Shown here: positions 17,799 through 25,900 of the stretch, piece by piece
Layout of the letters: every line of letters begins with the position of its first letter
How positions within the stretch are numbered: the first letter of the stretch is position 1
Source: Lachnospiraceae bacterium
GTDB taxonomy: Bacteria; Bacillota; Clostridia; Lachnospirales; Lachnospiraceae
Length of the DNA: 64,000 bases
Direction of reading: 5' to 3'
Assembly: GCA_017940415.1 (NCBI GenBank)
Contig: JAGAYR010000040.1
Location: 1-64,000 of the forward strand
The notes under the pieces: generated by a model
Seen by the model: the letters and a program-made list of their open reading frames with translations, nothing else
Told to the model about the DNA's origin: nothing
Databases searched by the model: none
Program-made: the position numbers and the translations under genes

Positions 17799-18971
17799 AT
17801 GAATATGGATGCTTTTTTGTTGTTCAACATAGGTGTTGATTGCTTTGCCCTTATAGTAATGGCAATACTGATCTTCACCTGCTTTATAAGCTTTGACAAC
17901 ACTCAGGATGTCAGACTGATGAGAAGAACATTCCTGGCGCTGTTCCTTGTACTGCTTACGGATATGTTCCAGTGGGCTTTGGACGGAAGACCGGGATCAT
18001 CGGTTACGACTCTTTTGCATATAGACAATATGTTGTATTACGCATTCCAGATGGCCGCTGTAGTAGTTTGGAATGATTACGTACATTACAGGGTTCTCAG
18101 GAAGGTTAAATCCAAGAATGTAGTCATAGCTACTTCGATAGTACCTTTGGCAGTGGTGCTGGTACTCATACTTACCAACCCTCTGACACATTTTATTTTT
18201 TCCATCGGAAGCGGTAATCATTACGTAAGAGGACCTATAAGCAATCCTTTGGCCCTTCTGGTCATGGGCTACCTTCTCTTCACCAGTTTGTGGATCATGT
18301 ATATGAGGAGAAAGGAAATGCTTGCCAGTATCAGAAGAGAGTATTCGATTCTGGCAGGATTCGTAGTAGCTCCTTTCATAGGCGCAGTCATCCAGCTCAA
18401 TGCTTTCGGTATCAGTCTTATCTGGCCCCTTGCAAGTATCAGTATGCTGATCCTGTATATCAACAGGTCGCAGGATGAGATTTCCATTGATGCACTTACG
18501 GGACTCAATAACAGAGGAAGCCTTGATAAGTATCTGCTTGAGCGTGTCTTCCCCGAATCTGAGGAGAGACTGACACTCATCCTTATGGACCTTGATAAAT
18601 TCAAGACCATTAACGATGAACTCGGTCATGATATGGGTGACGTTGCACTCAGAGAAGTTGCGGAGATCATAAGACAGGCCTTCTCCAGCGGGAATAATTT
18701 CCTGGCCAGATACGGAGGAGATGAATTCGTTGTAGTAATACCTCAGATCGATGATCCCAGAATGATAGACAGCTACATTAAGAATCTGAGATCCACGGTT
18801 GAGAATTTTAATCAAAAGAAGACATTCCCTGTAAAGCTCAGTATCAGTTGCGGAATGGCATTTTATCCCAGAGAGGATGTTCGTACTCCCGAAGATCTGC
18901 TGAAAGCGGCGGACAACAAGATGTACGAAGAAAAAGAAAAACATCACGCACAGATGGGTTACAGAAAATAG
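17799..18971 (+). CDS. Seven-helix membrane diguanylate cyclase (GGDEF)
   Basis: A 390-residue protein with seven predicted membrane helices over residues 1-225 and a C-terminal GGDEF domain (about 232-385) with the intact motif GGDEF near residue 306. It should make cyclic di-GMP. No RxxD product-inhibition site precedes GGDEF. The membrane half is a complete version of the one that is truncated at 160-1923. ATG 17799 sits very close to GGGAG; ATG 17805 (two codons in) has better spacing. The hemerythrin-HIT gene follows after 10 bases, which suggests coupling of c-di-GMP signalling to oxygen or another diatomic ligand. Confidence 0.88.
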   Translation: MNMDAFLLFNIGVDCFALIVMAILIFTCFISFDNTQDVRLMRRTFLALFLVLLTDMFQWALDGRPGSSVTTLLHIDNMLYYAFQMAAVVVWNDYVHYRVLRKVKSKNVVIATSIVPLAVVLVLILTNPLTHFIFSIGSGNHYVRGPISNPLALLVMGYLLFTSLWIMYMRRKEMLASIRREYSILAGFVVAPFIGAVIQLNAFGISLIWPLASISMLILYINRSQDEISIDALTGLNNRGSLDKYLLERVFPESEERLTLILMDLDKFKTINDELGHDMGDVALREVAEIIRQAFSSGNNFLARYGGDEFVVVIPQIDDPRMIDSYIKNLRSTVENFNQKKTFPVKLSISCGMAFYPREDVRTPEDLLKAADNKMYEEKEKHHAQMGYRK

Positions 18972-18981
18972 GTGAGGGCAT

Positions 18982-19827
18982 ATGGCATCCATTAAGTTTG
19001 ACTGGTCCGAGCACTATGAGACCGGAATTCCTGAAATTGATGAACAGCATAAGCAACTCTTCTCCATAGGACGTACCATAGAGCAGATGAGTATGAAAGG
19101 CGGAGACAATGTTACGGATAGAGAGATTCTCGCTCTGGTTAACAGTCTCAGGGATTACACGGGTTTCCACTTCTACTCGGAAGAAAAGCTTATGGAAGAA
19201 GTCCATTACGAGGATATGCAGGTCCATAAGAAGCACCATGCCCAGATGTTATATTTTGTATCTAACTATGACATCAGAAAATTCAGGAAAAACTTTGATG
19301 CCACCGTTAATGAGATCCTTGATATCATAAGCGATCAGGTCGTCCACCATATTCTGGGCGACGATAAGAAATTTGCAACCGCATATAAGACCTATCAGAA
19401 GATCCATAAACACATGGATGAGAAGGTTAAAGCGGATCGAATGGAAAATGAGGAAAGCTACGGATTCACCATCAAGGAATTCAATTCCTCCATAGCGTAC
19501 CTTATGAGAGACCAGAGTGCATCGGGCCACTGTGTCATCGTCAATAAGGAAAAGAAAGCCAAATACCTTGCAATGACCGCCCTTGAAAGAGACTCTTTCC
19601 ATGCGGATATGATCAGGGTAGCAAAGGCGGTAAAGAAAGTATTTAAGCCCGATGCCATCGATTATATGTATTTCGAAGATGTGGATGAACACCTTCTTTT
19701 TCATATAATCCCCAAATACCAAGGAGCCGAAGACTTCGGAAAAACTCCCGTCCTGAACGCGGGCAAGGAACTTACCGAAGATGAATACAAAGATCTCGTT
19801 GAGAAGATCGGTTCGGAAATAAAATGA
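18982..19827 (+). CDS. Bacteriohemerythrin fused to a degenerate HIT domain
   Basis: Residues 1-135 are a bacteriohemerythrin with a full di-iron ligand set visible: His23, His63 and Glu67 (HxxxE), His82 and His86 (HxxxH), and His122/Asp127 (HxxxxD). Residues 160-265 look like a HIT nucleotide-binding domain (SGHCVIV, then DEHLLFHIIPKY). The HIT motif should read H-x-H-x-H; here it is His237-Leu239-His241, so the usual catalytic middle histidine is replaced. The fusion could be an oxygen-responsive nucleotide sensor without hydrolase activity. It lies directly behind a diguanylate cyclase gene. The HIT assignment is by motif only. Confidence 0.75.
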   Translation: MASIKFDWSEHYETGIPEIDEQHKQLFSIGRTIEQMSMKGGDNVTDREILALVNSLRDYTGFHFYSEEKLMEEVHYEDMQVHKKHHAQMLYFVSNYDIRKFRKNFDATVNEILDIISDQVVHHILGDDKKFATAYKTYQKIHKHMDEKVKADRMENEESYGFTIKEFNSSIAYLMRDQSASGHCVIVNKEKKAKYLAMTALERDSFHADMIRVAKAVKKVFKPDAIDYMYFEDVDEHLLFHIIPKYQGAEDFGKTPVLNAGKELTEDEYKDLVEKIGSEIK

Positions 19828-19843
19828 TCGGAGAAAGTTTTAA

Positions 19844-20887
19844 ATGGACGAAATAAAGAATGTACAGCAAACCGCTTCCGAAGCTGCACCTGCCAAGAAA
19901 GTAATGCTTTCGGGAATCCAGCCCAGCGGAGATCTTCATTTGGGTAATTATCTCGGAGCCATCAAAAACTGGGGCGCCAGAACGGAAGAGTTTGACTGTT
20001 TTTATTTTATGGCAGACCTTCATACCATAACTGTAAGACAGGAGCCCGCTGAGCTCAGGAGAAGAACTCTTGAGCAGCTTGCTCTTTATATTGCCTGCGG
20101 ACTCGATCCCGAGAAGAATACTCTTTTCATTCAGTCTCAGGTTCCCGCTCATGCGCAGCTCGGCTGGATTCTTCAGTGCTACACCCAGTTCGGTGAGCTT
20201 TCCAGAATGACTCAGTTCAAGGATAAATCCGAGAAGCACAAGGACAATATCAATGCGGGACTTTTCGCATATCCTTCTCTTATGGCTTCAGACATTCTTC
20301 TCTACAAGCCTGATTTCGTTCCCGTAGGAGAAGACCAGAAGCAGCATGTTGAACTTACCAGAAACATTGCCACCAGATTCAATTCAATCTACGGTGATGT
20401 ATTCAAGATTCCCGAGCCTTACATTGCCAAGACCGGAGCACGCATCTACGGACTTACCACTCCCGATTCCAAGATGAGTAAATCCATTCCCGAAGGATGT
20501 GTATTCCTTATGGACGATCCCGATACCATTGCTCGTAAATTCAAGCGTGCGGTCACCGATTCCGATACCGAAAAGTGCGTAAGATACGATAAGGCAAATA
20601 AGCCCGGTGTATCAAATCTTATGAATATCTATTCCACCATTACCGGCAAAACTTTCGAAGAGATCGAGGCAGAGTTTGACGGTAAAGGATACGGCGTCTT
20701 CAAACCCGCAGTGGGAGAGGCTGTTATTGAGACGCTTCGTCCCATCAGGGAGGAGGCTTCCAGGATCATTAAGGATAAGGCATATCTCGAGTCCGTATAC
20801 AAGGACGGTGCCGCAAGAGCATCAAGAGTCGCCAATAAGACTCTTGCCAAGGTTTGCAAGAAGGTAGGTTTTGTACCCCTGTCATGA
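19844..20887 (+). CDS. trpS: Tryptophanyl-tRNA synthetase
   Basis: Class I aminoacyl-tRNA synthetase charging tRNA-Trp, 347 residues. The HIGH-type motif appears as SGDLHLGNY near residue 27 and the KMSKS loop as SKMSKS near 210. A 17-residue Ala/Glu-rich lead precedes the core. GGAGAAAG upstream fits ATG 19844. No T-box leader lies upstream, since the gap to the previous gene is 16 bases. Its TGA overlaps the start of a glycosyltransferase gene. Confidence 0.96.
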   Translation: MDEIKNVQQTASEAAPAKKVMLSGIQPSGDLHLGNYLGAIKNWGARTEEFDCFYFMADLHTITVRQEPAELRRRTLEQLALYIACGLDPEKNTLFIQSQVPAHAQLGWILQCYTQFGELSRMTQFKDKSEKHKDNINAGLFAYPSLMASDILLYKPDFVPVGEDQKQHVELTRNIATRFNSIYGDVFKIPEPYIAKTGARIYGLTTPDSKMSKSIPEGCVFLMDDPDTIARKFKRAVTDSDTEKCVRYDKANKPGVSNLMNIYSTITGKTFEEIEAEFDGKGYGVFKPAVGEAVIETLRPIREEASRIIKDKAYLESVYKDGAARASRVANKTLAKVCKKVGFVPLS

Positions 20888-22707
20888 TCCGATTATTTAT
20901 TTCAAAAGTAAAACAAAAAGGTTTTAAGACCGTTATGAGGATCTGTTTTGTAAGACTCAAGTACTTTATAAGACAGATCTTTTCGGGAAAGAGTCTGAGG
21001 GAGTCCTGGTCCCGTACTCTTTTCTATGGGATTAAACCTATTGAATACGACGATCTGGTAAGAGAAAGAGAAGCGCAGGTTCCTCATCCTACGGATCTTT
21101 CCTATCAGCCTCTCGTTTCGATTATCATACCCGTTTACAACATCGAAGACAGATTCTTAAGACCCTGCCTTGATTCGTGCATGGAGCAGATTTATAAGAA
21201 TTTTGAAGTCTGTGTATCCGATGATAATTCTTCACTTGAAAGTGTTAAGAAGACTCTCACCGAGTATGAGGAGAAGTACGAGAATTTCCACGTCTTTTGG
21301 AGAAAAGAAAACGGAAGGATCTCGGAAAACACCAACTCCGCACTCTCTATCGCAAAGGGTGAGTTCATTGCTCTTGTTGATGATGACGACCTTCTGGAGC
21401 CTTACTCACTCCTTGAAATGGTCAGATACATAAATGAGCATCCCGATACCGACATGGTCTATTCCGATGAGGACATGCTCACTGAGGACGGAAGCAGACG
21501 TCACGATCCCAAGTTTAAGCCTGACTGGTCACCGGACTCATTCATGTCTATCATGTATACCTGTCATTTGTGTGTGATCAGAAAGTCCATAGTGGACAAG
21601 CTGGGCGGATTCGATAAGAGATTTGACGGAGCACAGGATTACGATCTTGTCATGCGTCTTTCCGAGATCACTGAAAACATCGGACACGTTCCCCAGGTTC
21701 TTTATCACTGGAGAGAGATACAGGGTTCCACCGCACTTGATATGGGTGCCAAGGAATACTTAAAAGCGGCCAGTGAGAACCTTAAGAAGGAAGCTCTTGA
21801 GAGAAGGGGCTACAAAGCTCATATCGTATGGTGTCCTTTGAAAGAAGTTGTTCAGTGTTTCCCTATTTACGAAACGGACGATGATGATCTTGTAAGTATA
21901 GTCATTCCCTCCAAGGATAATTTCAAGGTGCTGAAGAGATGTATCGACAGTATCCATAATGTTCCTGCGGGAGTTAAGTTTGAAGTCATTGTAGTCGATA
22001 ACGGCTCAAATGATAAGAACAAGGCAAAGTATCAGAAGCTTCTCGAGGGTTACGGAGATTCATATGTATACGAGCCTCTGAAGTTTAATTTTTCCAGGAT
22101 GTGCAATATCGGTGCATCACACGCGAAGGGAAATATCATCCTGTTTTTGAATGACGATATCAAGGTTGCCGGAGACGGATGGCTCTCCAATATGGCCGGT
22201 CATGCAAAACTTCCTTATGTGGGCGCAGTCGGATGCAAGCTTTATTATCCCAAGGGATGTGCCGTCCAGCACTGCGGTGTCGTAAATACCGCTGCAGGTC
22301 CCGGACACGCATTCTACGGCATCGAAGATAAAGACATCGTAATGTACGGCGGAAGAAATCTTCTTCCTTACAACTTCAGCGTAGTAACCGGTGCGGCTCT
22401 TATGGTTACCGCGGACAAGTTTAAAGAGGTTGGCGGATTCGAAGAGACTCTGACTATCGCATATAATGACGTAGCTCTTTGCTTCTCGCTTCTCGAAAAG
22501 GGTTATAAAAATGTTTTAAGACCCGACGTTGCACTTACTCATTATGAGTCGGTGAGCAGAGGGCTGGACGATAGGGACAGCGAGAAGACTAAGAGAAGAA
22601 TAGCGGAGATGGAAAGACTCTATGAGCTTCATCCCGCAATGAAGGGATTCGATGCATGCTTCAATCCCAATCTCAAGAATGATTCGGCTGATTTCAGATA
22701 CGAATAA
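20884..22707 (+). CDS. Glycosyltransferase with two family-2 (GT-A) domains
   Basis: A 607-residue protein with two GT2-like domains in tandem. The first (about 80-320) has SIIIPVYN, an acidic DDDD cluster and YSDED; the second (about 345-590) has SIVIPSKDN, VVDNGSND and LFLNDDI. Tandem GT2 proteins of this kind build rhamnan or other surface polysaccharides, but the sugar cannot be told. A basic, amphipathic N-terminal segment may bind the membrane. ATG 20884 overlaps the trpS stop (ATGA). No other polysaccharide genes are nearby, which is unusual for this enzyme type. Confidence 0.85.
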   Translation: MIRLFISKVKQKGFKTVMRICFVRLKYFIRQIFSGKSLRESWSRTLFYGIKPIEYDDLVREREAQVPHPTDLSYQPLVSIIIPVYNIEDRFLRPCLDSCMEQIYKNFEVCVSDDNSSLESVKKTLTEYEEKYENFHVFWRKENGRISENTNSALSIAKGEFIALVDDDDLLEPYSLLEMVRYINEHPDTDMVYSDEDMLTEDGSRRHDPKFKPDWSPDSFMSIMYTCHLCVIRKSIVDKLGGFDKRFDGAQDYDLVMRLSEITENIGHVPQVLYHWREIQGSTALDMGAKEYLKAASENLKKEALERRGYKAHIVWCPLKEVVQCFPIYETDDDDLVSIVIPSKDNFKVLKRCIDSIHNVPAGVKFEVIVVDNGSNDKNKAKYQKLLEGYGDSYVYEPLKFNFSRMCNIGASHAKGNIILFLNDDIKVAGDGWLSNMAGHAKLPYVGAVGCKLYYPKGCAVQHCGVVNTAAGPGHAFYGIEDKDIVMYGGRNLLPYNFSVVTGAALMVTADKFKEVGGFEETLTIAYNDVALCFSLLEKGYKNVLRPDVALTHYESVSRGLDDRDSEKTKRRIAEMERLYELHPAMKGFDACFNPNLKNDSADFRYE

Positions 22708-22729
22708 CAGTTGGTAACGGAGGTGTGAT

Positions 22730-23197
22730 ATGGCTCTTAATGATGCTTGTGCAAAACTTGAAAAAGCGGTTAATGCTTATGTGTTCCGTAAAAGTGACGA
22801 GACAGATCTTGAGTTCAGAGAAGAGCTTGTTAGTTTCATAAACAGAAACGAGACGGTTCTTACCTCCGTGAAGATCCTTAAAAAGGGTGCTGCTTTTGAT
22901 GACGTTGCCACAGAAAAGAATGCAGACGGATCCCGCCCCATTTCCATCAGCCTGGTAGGCGCATCGGACGGAGTATGGATCCCCGTATTTACCGGAAACG
23001 AACAGAAGAATCTCGGCTACGGACATGAACTTCTCGAAGCCGGCATTATCTGGGTTCTTGATTATGCCCTTTCCGTAAACGATGTTAAGGGGGTATCCAT
23101 CAATCCCTTCGGAGAGCAGATTAATCTTGACCGTAATTCCATCAGATCGCTTCTCAGAGCTGCAAATGTTGAAGCGGGCTTTGAAAATCAGGGCTGA
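22730..23197 (+). CDS. SseB-like protein
   Basis: A 155-residue soluble protein. The C-terminal motif VKGVSINPFGEQINLDRNSI resembles the 'INPFG' signature of the SseB N-terminal domain family (named for enhanced-serine-sensitivity protein), and the overall length fits one such domain. Molecular function of this family is unclear. GGAGGTGTGAT precedes ATG 22730. It is close behind the glycosyltransferase and followed by a small acidic gene. Confidence 0.6.
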   Translation: MALNDACAKLEKAVNAYVFRKSDETDLEFREELVSFINRNETVLTSVKILKKGAAFDDVATEKNADGSRPISISLVGASDGVWIPVFTGNEQKNLGYGHELLEAGIIWVLDYALSVNDVKGVSINPFGEQINLDRNSIRSLLRAANVEAGFENQG

Positions 23198-23202
23198 TTA
23201 CC

Positions 23203-23466
23203 ATGATGAACGAGGATAAATACAGAGGAATAGAATATCCCAAGAGGGAAGCTACCGATGAATTCATCGATGAGGTCATAGCTCATCTTGATAATGAGCT
23301 TGAGATAGGTGCGGTCAAGATGACCGTTGAAATGGATGATCATCAGGAAGAGCATGCAAAGGTTTCTCACAAGTGCTCCAAGGCATATGGCCGCGAAGCC
23401 ACCACTATGATAGCTCAGCTGGATATGATCCACGACCTGTATTTATCAGACTTGGAAGACGAGTGA
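23203..23466 (+). CDS. Small acidic protein of unknown function
   Basis: 87 residues, acidic and predicted helical, with several histidines. No family recognised. It begins five bases after the SseB-like gene and is probably co-transcribed. ATG 23203 or ATG 23206 could be the start. Its last codon abuts the 28-bp hairpin that ends this transcript. Confidence 0.6.
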   Translation: MMNEDKYRGIEYPKREATDEFIDEVIAHLDNELEIGAVKMTVEMDDHQEEHAKVSHKCSKAYGREATTMIAQLDMIHDLYLSDLEDE

Positions 23467-23537
23467 AAACATGGGGACGGTTCTGCTGTTTCAAAGAACC
23501 ACTGAAACAGCAGAACCGTCCCCATGTTTTCTTTTTT
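23466..23537. repeat. Perfect 28-bp inverted repeat, REP-like, acting as terminator
   Basis: Arms at 23466-23493 and 23503-23530 are perfectly complementary over 28 bp with a 9-base loop, and CTTTTTT follows. The outer part reads ATGGGGACGGTTCT. A related element with GGGGACG ends stands at 57772-57850. Such GGGGACG-ended palindromes resemble REP sequences spread by Y1 transposases; no transposase is in the window. Confidence 0.85.
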
Positions 23538-23592
23538 AGAAAAGTTTTAGATATCCCCAAATGCAGTAAATATAAGGGTTTCAAGCACTTTG

Positions 23593-23619
23593 TTAGCACT
23601 CAGGCGATCTGAGTGCTAA
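23593..23619. promoter_or_regulatory. CIRCE operator for HrcA
   Basis: TTAGCACTC and GAGTGCTAA are separated by exactly nine bases, a perfect match to the CIRCE consensus bound by the heat-shock repressor HrcA. It lies seven bases upstream of the htpG -35 box. Confidence 0.95.
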
Positions 23620-23626
23620 TTTTTTC

Positions 23627-23655
23627 TTGACTTTAAAAATGGGCGGTCATAAGAT
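23627..23655 (+). promoter_or_regulatory. htpG promoter
   Basis: TTGACT at 23627-23632 and TAAGAT at 23650-23655 with 17 bp between. The predicted start is about 38 bases before the htpG ATG. Confidence 0.65.
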
Positions 23656-23699
23656 GATAATCGTGGTTTAGCATTACGCGCTATAAGGAGGCGATTTTT

Positions 23700-25772
23700 A
23701 TGAACGAAAAAAAGGGAAATCTTTCGATAGACAGCGAAAATATATTCCCGATAATCAAGAAGTGGATGTATTCCGATCACGATATATTCTACCGTGAGCT
23801 GGTATCCAACGGATGTGATGCGGTTACCAAGCTTAAGAAGCTGGATATGATGGGAGAATATGAGCTCCCCGAAGGTTATAAGGGCAGAATCGATGTTGTT
23901 CTTGACCCTGCGGAGAAGACCATTTCCATCATCGATAACGGTCTCGGAATGACCGCCGATGAGGTGGAAGAGTACATTACCAAGATCGCATTTTCCGGTG
24001 CTACCGATTTCATCGAGAAGTACAAGGATAAGAGCAATTCAGACCAGATCATCGGACATTTCGGACTCGGATTCTATTCCGCATTCATGATCGCCGATGA
24101 GGTTCATATCGATACCCTTTCATACAAGGACGGCGCAAAGGCTGTTCATTGGGAGTGCGACGGAAGCACTTCATACAGTATTGCAGACGGAGACAAGGCT
24201 GAGGTCGGAACCAAGATCACGCTTTTCGTAAACGATGACTGTCTTGAGTTTTGCAACGAGTATAAGGCAAGAGAAGTTCTCAAGAAGTACTGCGGATTCA
24301 TGCCTACCGAGATCTTCATGTCCAAGGCAAATGATGATTCCACCGAGACCATCGATCTTGAGGACAAGAGAGATGACGACGTGGTCGTAGAAGAAATCCA
24401 TCCCACCGTAGAGAAGAAAGAAGACGGTACCGAGGAGGTTAAGGGCAAGGAGAGATTAAAGATCAAGAAGCGCCCCGAGCTTATCAACGATCCCAATCCC
24501 CTTTGGACAAAAACTCCTTCGGAGTGCACCAAGGAAGAGTATCTTGAGTTTTACCGCAAGGTATTCCAGGACTACAAGGAGCCTCTTTTCTGGATTCATC
24601 TGAATATGGATTATCCTTTCAACATGAAAGGAATCCTGTACTTCCCCAAGATCAACATGGAATATGATTCTCTTGAGGGAACCATCAAGCTTTACAACAA
24701 CCAGGTATTTATCGCGGACAATATCAAGGAGGTTATCCCTGAGTTCCTGATGCTGCTTAAGGGTGTCATCGACTGTCCCGATCTTCCTCTCAACGTATCA
24801 AGAAGCGCACTTCAGAACGACGGTTTCGTAGCCAAGATCGAGGAGTATATCTCCAAGAAGGTTGCTGAGAAGCTTTCCGGAATGTGTAAGACCGAGAAGG
24901 AAGATTACGAGAAGTACTGGGATGATATTGCTCCTTTCATCAAGTTCGGCTGCCTGAAGGACGACAAGTTCTGCACCAAGATGAACGACTACATCCTCTT
25001 CAAGAACATCGACGGAAAGTATCTGACTCTTCCCGAGTGTCTTGAGACCAAGCCTATCGACGGCGCAGAGGATGAGGAGAATACCGAAGAAAAGACCGAG
25101 GAAACCGCAGATGCCGAGGAGACTTCGGAAGAGACCAAGGAAGACGAGAAGAAGGAAAAGACCATCTACTACGTCACCGATCCTCAGCAGCAGAGCCAGT
25201 ACATCGCCATGTTCAAGGCTGCCAAGATGGATGCGGTCATCCTTACACATCACATCGACATGCCTTTTGTACAGCAGCTTGAGAGCAAGAACGAAGGTAT
25301 CAGATTCAAGCGTATCGATGCGGATGTCACCGATGCCATGAAGACCAAGACTTCCAAGAAAGTTGAGGAAGAACTTGCAGAACTTACCACCAAGGTTGAG
25401 GGCATCATGAAGAAGGTCCTCAAGAAGGATAAGATCACCATCAAGGTTGAGAAGCTCAAGAACAAGAAGGTTGCTTCAATGCTCACTCTTTCCGAAGAGA
25501 CCCGCAGAATGCAGGATATGATGAAGATGTATTCCGCAAGAGGCATGGATATGGGCGATTTCGGAAGTGAAGGAGAGACCCTGATCCTCAATGCCGGACA
25601 TCCTCTCGTAAAGTATGTTACCGAGCATGAAGACGGTGAGAATACCCGCATGATCTGTGAGCAGCTTTACGATCTTGCCAAGATCCAGCAGGCTCCCCTT
25701 TCAGCCGATGACATGGCAGCATTCATCGCCAGAAGTAATGACATTCTCCTGATGCTCGCCGGAGAAAAATAA
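23700..25772 (+). CDS. htpG: Hsp90-family chaperone HtpG
   Basis: ATP-dependent chaperone, 690 residues, longer than the usual 620-630. The N-terminal GHKL ATPase domain shows ELVSNGCDA near residue 23, DNGLGM near 79 and GHFGLGFYSAF near 120. Two charged stretches account for the length: one near 230-260 between the N and middle domains, and an acidic Glu/Thr-rich insert of about 35 residues near 452-487. RBS AAGGAGG precedes ATG 23700. Placement of CIRCE upstream indicates HrcA control. A terminator separates it from the next operon. Confidence 0.95.
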   Translation: MNEKKGNLSIDSENIFPIIKKWMYSDHDIFYRELVSNGCDAVTKLKKLDMMGEYELPEGYKGRIDVVLDPAEKTISIIDNGLGMTADEVEEYITKIAFSGATDFIEKYKDKSNSDQIIGHFGLGFYSAFMIADEVHIDTLSYKDGAKAVHWECDGSTSYSIADGDKAEVGTKITLFVNDDCLEFCNEYKAREVLKKYCGFMPTEIFMSKANDDSTETIDLEDKRDDDVVVEEIHPTVEKKEDGTEEVKGKERLKIKKRPELINDPNPLWTKTPSECTKEEYLEFYRKVFQDYKEPLFWIHLNMDYPFNMKGILYFPKINMEYDSLEGTIKLYNNQVFIADNIKEVIPEFLMLLKGVIDCPDLPLNVSRSALQNDGFVAKIEEYISKKVAEKLSGMCKTEKEDYEKYWDDIAPFIKFGCLKDDKFCTKMNDYILFKNIDGKYLTLPECLETKPIDGAEDEENTEEKTEETADAEETSEETKEDEKKEKTIYYVTDPQQQSQYIAMFKAAKMDAVILTHHIDMPFVQQLESKNEGIRFKRIDADVTDAMKTKTSKKVEEELAELTTKVEGIMKKVLKKDKITIKVEKLKNKKVASMLTLSEETRRMQDMMKMYSARGMDMGDFGSEGETLILNAGHPLVKYVTEHEDGENTRMICEQLYDLAKIQQAPLSADDMAAFIARSNDILLMLAGEK

Positions 25773-25789
25773 TAATAAAAATCTTTTTG

Positions 25790-25838
25790 AACGCCCCAAA
25801 GAAACGGCACAAAAATGCCCTTCCTTCGGGGCGTTTTT
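25790..25838 (+). terminator. htpG terminator
   Basis: AACGCCCC and GGGGCGTT form an 8-bp stem around a 30-base loop with an inner hairpin, then TTTTT. Confidence 0.85.
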
Positions 25839-25840
25839 GG

Positions 25841-25869
25841 TTTACTAAACAGCCTTTTTTTGATATAAT
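25841..25869 (+). promoter_or_regulatory. Promoter of the four-gene solenoid/Hsp70-like operon
   Basis: TTTACT at 25841-25846 and a perfect TATAAT at 25864-25869 with 17 bp between. It begins three bases after the htpG terminator, so the operon is independently transcribed. Confidence 0.7.
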
Positions 25870-25900
25870 TTTTCTATCTTTGTGAAGGTGGAGAAGGATA

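Noticed and set aside
19828..19843. T-box leader expected before trpS
   Set aside because: Only 16 bases separate the hemerythrin-HIT stop from trpS; there is no leader RNA.
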